Source: a virus. From it: DNA of 48,848 bases. Of the stretch, positions 44,632 to 48,848 are shown one piece after another (positions within the stretch are counted from its first letter, which is position 1; each line of letters starts with the position of its first letter). Position numbers and translations under genes: made by a program. The notes beneath the pieces were generated by a model. It was not told the origin of the DNA. It saw only the letters and a list, made by a program, of their open reading frames with translations, and searched no databases. Where the stretch lies: positions 1 through 48,848 of the IMG/VR virus record IMGVR_UViG_3300044675_006066; one strand, written 5' to 3'.

Positions 44632-45417
44632 TTATTCCTGTACAGTGTCTGGGGTTAAAAACGGCTGATCAACCAGCCCGTCCTCATACTTATGGAACGC
44701 GCTTAAGCGTTCCTTCTCTTTTAACATAGCCATCTTCATCTTCTCCATCTCAATCCCGTACTGCTTCATAGTCTCTGGGTCTTGCATCATATTAGCCACC
44801 CACGAAATGAAACTCTGCTTGCTATCTTCTAGTCTCTTAATTCGCTGTTCGCGCGTACCCTTCATCTCGCGCAACATACTAGCTTTCTTAGTTTGAAGCT
44901 CACGGTAGTCCCTGTTTAGACTTTCTTGTGAAGCCCGTAAGGAAGCTATCTGTCTTTCTAAGTTAATAATATAATCTAGGTCTTGATCGTCTTTATCTTT
45001 AGACCGCTCATCTTTAACCATAGTTTCATAGGTGGAAATCTGTTGAATATTATCTTTATTTCCCTTTAGACACCTGTTCATCAAAAGTTCCAATTTGATA
45101 ACGTCTATAACTTGCAACTCTTCTGTTGGGAAAACGTCATCTTTAAACTGGGCGATAATGCGGCTCCAGTGATATTTAAATAGTTCCAACTCATCATTTG
45201 TGAATTGGCTTTGCAATTCTATCCAGTACGGGCGATCTTCAAGAGAGAAAGCAGCTTCTTCTTCCAGTGAAAGTCCGTGCTTAAGCTTCCTCTTCATGAA
45301 CTGTTCGACAGAATCAACGTCCCGGTCTAGAGATTTAGCTATATCTTCTAAAGTCATAGACTCGGCATTGCGAGATATAAATCTCTCTTCTTCTTTTGAA
45401 ATTCGCCCCTTACGCAT
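44632..45417 (-). CDS. Putative small terminase subunit
   Basis: 261 residues. N-terminal winged or tri-helical DNA-binding pattern (GRISKEEERFISRNAESMTLEDIAKSLDRD, then VDSVEQFMKRKL), followed by a long helical and coiled-coil region (INLERQIASLRASQESLNRDYRELQTKK) and a C-terminal segment that could contact the large subunit. Such HTH-plus-coiled-coil architecture fits small terminases. The large subunit lies 3.3 kb downstream with seven genes between, unusual for a terminase pair. A transcriptional regulator is the main alternative. The start overlaps the sigma gene's end by 8 nt. Confidence 0.45.
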   Translation of the reverse strand: MRKGRISKEEERFISRNAESMTLEDIAKSLDRDVDSVEQFMKRKLKHGLSLEEEAAFSLEDRPYWIELQSQFTNDELELFKYHWSRIIAQFKDDVFPTEELQVIDVIKLELLMNRCLKGNKDNIQQISTYETMVKDERSKDKDDQDLDYIINLERQIASLRASQESLNRDYRELQTKKASMLREMKGTREQRIKRLEDSKQSFISWVANMMQDPETMKQYGIEMEKMKMAMLKEKERLSAFHKYEDGLVDQPFLTPDTVQE

Positions 45418-45904
45418 TTCCGTGGTCTTTCATTATATTCTTGATAAGTGAGATAATTTCCGCTTTACGTTTCTTTGGTACATAAACATCACTGAGGATC
45501 TTTAAATAGTCTGAGCGGCATTTTGACGGGAGGTGTTGGTCAATAACTTTACTCATGTGGGAGACATCTATATTAATATCTACATCATCGTCTTCAGTCT
45601 CAAGACAGTCATCATAAGATAATTGTGAGGGGTTTAAGATCTTTTTCTTTTCGGTATCATTCTTAGTAAAATAGTTGTCGCGGACGAAATTCTTGAGTCG
45701 ATTAGATAGATTGACTGATAGGAAGTTTTCAAGGGGGCGGGCTTCGTCATAGCGATCAAGGGCGTCCATGCATATAATATAAGCTTCTTGCTTTATATCA
45801 TCAACGTCATAACCATTGAAGGTATACTTGGGAGCAATACGGTCTACTACTAATAATATCTTTTGCATTACTTCTTTTTCTGACATATTTTTTGGTATCT
45901 TCAT
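45410..45904 (-). CDS. Late sigma factor, T4 gp55-like
   Basis: 164 residues from the ATG at 45904, which overlaps the preceding stop (ATGA); ATG/TTG codons upstream are less likely. Residues about 15-80 fit sigma-70 region 2: YTFNGYDVDDIKQEAYIICMDALDRYDEARPLENFLS and NLSNRLKNFVRDN, with conserved acid and aromatic positions resembling gp55 of T4, the factor that directs late transcription from TATAAATA-type promoters without a -35 element. An acidic linker (DCLETEDDDVDI) and a basic helical C-terminus follow; no region 4 is visible, also as in gp55. It probably recognises the GTGTATAA motifs in this window. Confidence 0.7.
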   Translation of the reverse strand: MKIPKNMSEKEVMQKILLVVDRIAPKYTFNGYDVDDIKQEAYIICMDALDRYDEARPLENFLSVNLSNRLKNFVRDNYFTKNDTEKKKILNPSQLSYDDCLETEDDDVDINIDVSHMSKVIDQHLPSKCRSDYLKILSDVYVPKKRKAEIISLIKNIMKDHGNA

Positions 45905-46674
45905 TCGTCTTCGAATCTCCATAATAGTGTTCGCCAACGAGATCCGTCGAAGTATTGAATAGTGTCGTGTTCTTCATTGTAAATGATGCTGCCTTTTTTT
46001 ATTTGCGCTGGTTTACTTGGGGTCAACTGTAATATTTTGGTTTTTAACTTCTTAACGTCTAGTTGAGAGCAGGATAAGATAATTTGTTTAGTGCAGTCAA
46101 GTAGCAGATTGGTGGCTTTGGTGCATATATCTGAAATAGAAAGTGAGGTAACATTACCATCAAGTCTTCCAATAAGGGAGTTTTCATCTACATTGACGAT
46201 ATTGACGGGGTTATCTGGAATAGAAACTATTAATGAGTGGGGGTCAACTAATAATTCTGGAAGAGAGTGGGCGTGATAAGAGTGAACAACTAAGTAATCG
46301 TCAGGATCGTGACATCCAAAAGCATTAACTGGTCTTACAACGGGGCCAATCTGCTCGTCACCGTGCTTATATAGCAAGGGCTGAGATCGTTTAAGAAGAA
46401 TAATATTGGGGGCTTCTTGAAAGAGATGGCCTATACCTATCTCTAGGTCAATTAGCTTGCGCTTATTATACTTTTCAAGCCTGTAGTAAAACTTGTGATC
46501 TAATCCAAAAGCGACTAGAAAACTGTTATTAGAAGAACAGGGGGGATTTTTTTGATAACGAAGCTCTGGAAAATATTCACATACCTGTTCAGTACCAGAT
46601 AGAAATATATCGCAGGAGTTTTCTGTGGGCAATCCACGTTCAAGAATCTGTATGGGGCTTGTCTTTAACTTCAT
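45901..46674 (-). CDS. Conserved protein of unknown function with fibre-tip-like C-terminus
   Basis: 257 residues from the ATG at 46674; a TTG nine bases upstream is possible. Residues 60-200 are alpha/beta (RLEKYNKRKLIDLEIGIGHLF, CHDPDDYLVVHSYHAHSLPEL). The final 30 residues, KKGSIIYNEEHDTIQYFDGSRWRTLLW, resemble the terminal elements of phage fibre tips (G-x-IIYN, Y-F-DG-x-x-W). It is co-translated with the sigma factor gene (ATGA overlap). Whether it is virion or regulatory is unknown. Confidence 0.5.
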   Translation of the reverse strand: MKLKTSPIQILERGLPTENSCDIFLSGTEQVCEYFPELRYQKNPPCSSNNSFLVAFGLDHKFYYRLEKYNKRKLIDLEIGIGHLFQEAPNIILLKRSQPLLYKHGDEQIGPVVRPVNAFGCHDPDDYLVVHSYHAHSLPELLVDPHSLIVSIPDNPVNIVNVDENSLIGRLDGNVTSLSISDICTKATNLLLDCTKQIILSCSQLDVKKLKTKILQLTPSKPAQIKKGSIIYNEEHDTIQYFDGSRWRTLLWRFEDE

Positions 46675-46804
46675 CGTCCTCAAGTTCCTTTAGTAATTCT
46701 TCCATTGGAACGTCTGGCTGTTCCAAGTCCACCATGACGGATCGCTTGACTTCGGCTGTAGCTTTACAATTCAATTCACAATCTAATTGTTTCTTTTCAT
46801 TCAT
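46640..46804 (-). CDS. Small acidic ORF at the head of the leftward operon
   Basis: 54 residues (MNEKKQLDCELNCKATAEVK start, then a Glu/Leu-rich helix and acidic tail). The ATG has a GAGGAG Shine-Dalgarno and lies 20 nt downstream of a TATAAT/GTGTATAA promoter; it overlaps the next gene by 35 nt in another frame. Short size limits certainty. No family recognised. Confidence 0.55.
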   Translation of the reverse strand: MNEKKQLDCELNCKATAEVKRSVMVDLEQPDVPMEELLKELEDDEVKDKPHTDS

Positions 46805-46823
46805 ATTAGAATCTCCTCACGGT

Positions 46824-46852
46824 ATTATACACTCTAATGACAAATATCACAA
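46824..46852 (-). promoter_or_regulatory. Leftward promoter of the morphogenesis operon
   Basis: Minus-strand TTGTGA (46852-46847), 17-nt spacer, TATAAT (46829-46824); the octamer GTGTATAA is embedded (46832-46825). This is the only copy of the octamer with a plausible -35 box, so it could be read by host sigma-70 as well as by a phage factor, which would make sense for expressing the sigma factor gene from it. Confidence 0.65.
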
Positions 46853-46925
46853 AAGGGAAGTTTTTTATGCTGATTTGTTGTATTATATACTAAGGACGTA
46901 ACTCTAAAAACCAGAAGGGACTCTA

Positions 46926-48143
46926 ATGAAAAATTACTCATTAAATATTGAAAGATTAGACTCTAGAGAAATGTTAAGTTTGAACACATGGGGACTTGAG
47001 CAAATTCATGCAAATTTAGCACAAAATATAACAAAGGGATCAAAAGATGTTGTTGTGGCAATAATTGATAGTGGTATGGATACTAATCACATTGCATTAA
47101 AAAATAGCGTGTGGACAAATCCGGGAGAGATTCCAAATAACGGTGTTGATGATGAGGGTAATGGATACATAGATGATGTTAATGGGTGGAATTTCTCAAA
47201 TTATACAAATAATGTAAATGATGGATATGGACATGGAACCCATGTTGCTGGCATTGTAGTTCAGGTGGCTCCAAATATTTCCGTTATGCCATTAAAATTC
47301 ATAAATGATAGGGGAATTGGCGATACTGGTGGTGCTATAAGGGCGATTCAATATGTAGTCATGATGAAAGAACACTATGGTATAAATATTGTTGCTGTAA
47401 ATGCTAGTTGGGGTGGTGGAATTGGATACTCTAATATGCTCAGTGAATCAATAGAAAATTTGAATAAAGATAATATAGCATTTGTGGCAGCGGCTGGGAA
47501 CAGTGCTAGGAATACAGATATAGTACAAACATACCCATCGTGTTATTCTTCAGAAAATGTAATCAGCGTTGGTGCTTTTAGCGTAATAGGCGATAAACTT
47601 GCGGCATTCTCTAATTATGGGAAAAACACTGTAGATTTAGGATCTCCGGGAAGCGTAATTTACAGCACACTTCCAAATAATAGATATGGGTACTTATCTG
47701 GAACCAGTATGGCCGCTCCATTTGTTACAGGAACTATAGGCTTAATGAAAAGTGCTAACTGTGAACTAACAGTTTCAGACATAAAGTGGGGCTTATTAGC
47801 GAGTGTTACTAAAATTGAGGGGCTGTCGCAAAATACTGTTTCTGGTGGATGTTTAGATGCAAATAATGCGATAAGATTATCTCTTGGATTAACAAAAACT
47901 GAGTATCCGGTAGAAAAAAGTACATTTGATGTTAACATAAACAAAGTAAGTGGAGAAATTAAAAGATGGTTTCCTTCTGGCATAACAGTTGTTATAAATG
48001 GAAGGGAAGTAAAAAACTTTGAAGCAACGGGCAAGTTCAGCGAACCATTACAAAGAAGAATGTTTAGGAGGGGATGGAACAATGTGGACATATACGAGAA
48101 TGGGAATCTTGTGTTGCGTAAGAGGGTAAGAAGAATCGTGTGA
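46926..48143 (+). CDS. Subtilisin-like (S8) serine protease with planctomycete-type N-terminus
   Basis: 405 residues. Complete S8 core: VVAIIDSGMD with Asp48, DGYGHGTHVAGIV with His103, VAAAGNSA with oxyanion Asn192, LSGTSMAAPF with Ser261. Residues 7-18 (NIERLDSREMLS) match the LE-x-R-x-LL/ML motif that opens many planctomycete extracellular proteins. No classical hydrophobic signal peptide or propeptide is visible. Residues about 310-405 are an unrecognised domain ending in basic residues (RRMFRRGWNNVDIYEN, RKRVRRIV). It is the first gene of the opposite, rightward strand. Possible roles: cleaving host surface proteins or processing virion proteins; also a host-derived moron. AAGGGA precedes the ATG and a TATATAC box lies near 46883. 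Confidence 0.9.
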   Translation: MKNYSLNIERLDSREMLSLNTWGLEQIHANLAQNITKGSKDVVVAIIDSGMDTNHIALKNSVWTNPGEIPNNGVDDEGNGYIDDVNGWNFSNYTNNVNDGYGHGTHVAGIVVQVAPNISVMPLKFINDRGIGDTGGAIRAIQYVVMMKEHYGINIVAVNASWGGGIGYSNMLSESIENLNKDNIAFVAAAGNSARNTDIVQTYPSCYSSENVISVGAFSVIGDKLAAFSNYGKNTVDLGSPGSVIYSTLPNNRYGYLSGTSMAAPFVTGTIGLMKSANCELTVSDIKWGLLASVTKIEGLSQNTVSGGCLDANNAIRLSLGLTKTEYPVEKSTFDVNINKVSGEIKRWFPSGITVVINGREVKNFEATGKFSEPLQRRMFRRGWNNVDIYENGNLVLRKRVRRIV

Positions 48144-48430
48144 TTCTGATAGATTGGATAGTACATTTATCTTTTTTGTTTCCTATTGTTTTTGGACCAC
48201 CCCAAGGTTTTCTGCCAGTTTGGCAGCTTCCGTTTTCTAAGATAAAACCCCCACCGTAAGTCCTTACGTATCAACGACTTAGAGCATACATAGTGGCCCG
48301 CGTTTGATGTAAGTCTTTATATGCCAATACTTTACGTCAAGTTCGCGTAGCAAACGGTGTGCCATGTGTGGTAGGAAAGATTTTTGTCGTTTGGCATGAA
48401 AATATATTTGAAAATATCTGAAGATTTCGC
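48144..48430 (+). other. Intergenic region without a supported gene
   Basis: About 290 nt with no supported open frame. It contains a short hairpin CTGCCA-GTT-TGGCAG (48212-48226) preceded by a T-rich stretch, an inverted repeat CGTAAG-TC-CTTACG (48255-48268), and a loosely repeated GTAAGTC-y-TTA block at 48256 and 48309. The first could be a weak terminator for the protease gene; the others may be protein-binding sites before the small-gene promoters. None is certain. Confidence 0.35.
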
Positions 48431-48458
48431 TTGCAATGGTCGATAAATACTGTATAAT
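48431..48458 (+). promoter_or_regulatory. Sigma-70 promoter for the 67-aa gene
   Basis: TTGCAA (48431-48436), 16-nt spacer, TATAAT (48453-48458). Transcription would start near 48465, about 30 nt before the ATG at 48496. Confidence 0.8.
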
Positions 48459-48495
48459 GAAAGCATAAGAGAACGATAGAGAAAAGGATAAGAAA

Positions 48496-48699
48496 ATGGA
48501 AAAGGTTCAAAGCGTCAACGGTTTCATCAGCAGTCTCCCCAAGATTCGCAAGCGTCGAATCTGGAAGGTGATCATCAACGGTACGGTTGTTCAGGGCGTT
48601 TCCGCTTCTGACAATCGCAAATCAACTGCACAAGCGTACATCGCTAGCAAGTATCCCGGTCAAGCTTTCACCCTAGAATTCTCTCACTGGAAAATCTAA
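48496..48699 (+). CDS. Small basic protein, probably early phage gene
   Basis: 67 residues, rich in Lys/Arg near 17-22 (KIRKRRIWKVIINGT), with a compact beta-then-helix pattern (VVQGVSASDNRKSTAQAYIAS) and a closing strand (AFTLEFSHWKI). No family recognised. AAGGATAAG precedes the ATG; its own sigma-70 promoter lies just upstream and another follows 20 nt after its stop. Small single-gene units with strong host-type promoters are typical of phage early regions that produce host-takeover proteins; that role is inferred. Confidence 0.65.
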   Translation: MEKVQSVNGFISSLPKIRKRRIWKVIINGTVVQGVSASDNRKSTAQAYIASKYPGQAFTLEFSHWKI

Positions 48700-48718
48700 G
48701 AAATATTTTCTAAGGTAC

Positions 48719-48747
48719 TTGACACGGGCCGACCGATACTATATAAT
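48719..48747 (+). promoter_or_regulatory. Consensus sigma-70 promoter at right edge
   Basis: Perfect TTGACA (48719-48724), 17-nt spacer, perfect TATAAT (48742-48747), about 36 nt upstream of an ATG at 48783. A match this good predicts a strong promoter used by host RNA polymerase. Confidence 0.92.
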
Positions 48748-48782
48748 ACAGAAACAAGAGAAAAGGAAAAAGGAAAAAGAAA

Positions 48783-48848
48783 ATGGTTACTTACGAAACT
48801 TGGCATACGATGAAATTTGGCAACACTACTGCAACCTTCAAGGTTTAT
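48783..48848 (+). CDS. Start of a further small rightward gene (cut by window end)
   Basis: ATG at 48783 preceded by purine-rich AAAGGAAAAAGGAAAAAG and a consensus promoter. The first 22 residues begin MVTYETWHTMKF and remain open to the window end. No homology recognised from this fragment. Confidence 0.6.
   Translation, partial: MVTYETWHTMKFGNTTATFKVY

Noticed and set aside
48256-48331. GTAAGTC-containing direct repeats as replication iterons
   Set aside because: Only two copies with about 60 percent agreement; too weak to call an origin.

Overview
The window looks like about 49 kb of the genome of a long-tailed, non-contractile (siphovirus-type) double-stranded DNA phage, cut at both ends. 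The host is probably a planctomycete. That inference rests mainly on the phage-encoded subtilisin (46926-48143), whose N-terminus reads IERLDSREMLS, very like the LE-x-R-x-LL/ML motif that opens many planctomycete surface proteins; the adhesin-heavy virion genes and the sulfotransferase-like gene fit an aquatic host but are weaker support. No tail sheath, integrase, rRNA, tRNA or CRISPR array was seen. The DNA is AT-rich by eye, except for the major capsid gene and a few others.

Almost everything from 46804 down to 1 is one long leftward (minus-strand) morphogenesis block with tightly packed, often ATGA-overlapping genes. In transcription order: a small acidic ORF; an unknown 257-aa protein; a gp55-like sigma factor; a possible small terminase; a SAM methyltransferase; GDP-mannose 4,6-dehydratase; an 82-aa unknown; HNH and ERCC4-type nucleases; a ClpP-like protease; the large terminase; the portal; a prohead protease fused to scaffold, with a nested in-frame scaffold start; a decoration protein; and the major capsid protein. 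Then comes an unusually large adsorption cluster (33402-20028) between capsid and neck genes: two beta-roll (YadA-like) fibres, a PA14/GLEYA-like protein, two poly-threonine proteins, a sulfotransferase-like enzyme and others. Neck and connector genes with two more fibre-type genes follow, then the tail tube, two paralogous chaperone-like proteins around a conserved small protein, a 3037-aa tape measure protein and a truncated distal-tail candidate.

The most striking find is inside the tape measure protein. Three consecutive enzyme-like modules lie between short repeats of the form [IV]Q-x-[FL]A-x-GG: a possible PD-(D/E)xK-like domain, an ADP-ribosyltransferase with a visible R / S-T-S / E-x-E signature, and a HAD-superfamily hydrolase with all four motifs. 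Tape measure proteins occupy the tail lumen and can leave with the DNA, so this is a plausible route for delivering enzymes into the host. Delivery itself is inference.

Regulation also has readable structure. An octamer GTGTATAA (coding strand; one variant GTGTATAT) lies 18-45 nt upstream of six leftward transcription units, mostly without a -35 box, and the phage encodes a gp55-like sigma factor that could read it. A terminator follows the capsid gene. A terminator-like hairpin lies between the tail tube gene and the next gene and encloses that gene's ribosome binding site and start codon. Right of 46900 transcription reverses: the subtilisin and at least two small genes run rightward, the small ones behind textbook sigma-70 promoters, which suggests an early region continuing past the window edge.
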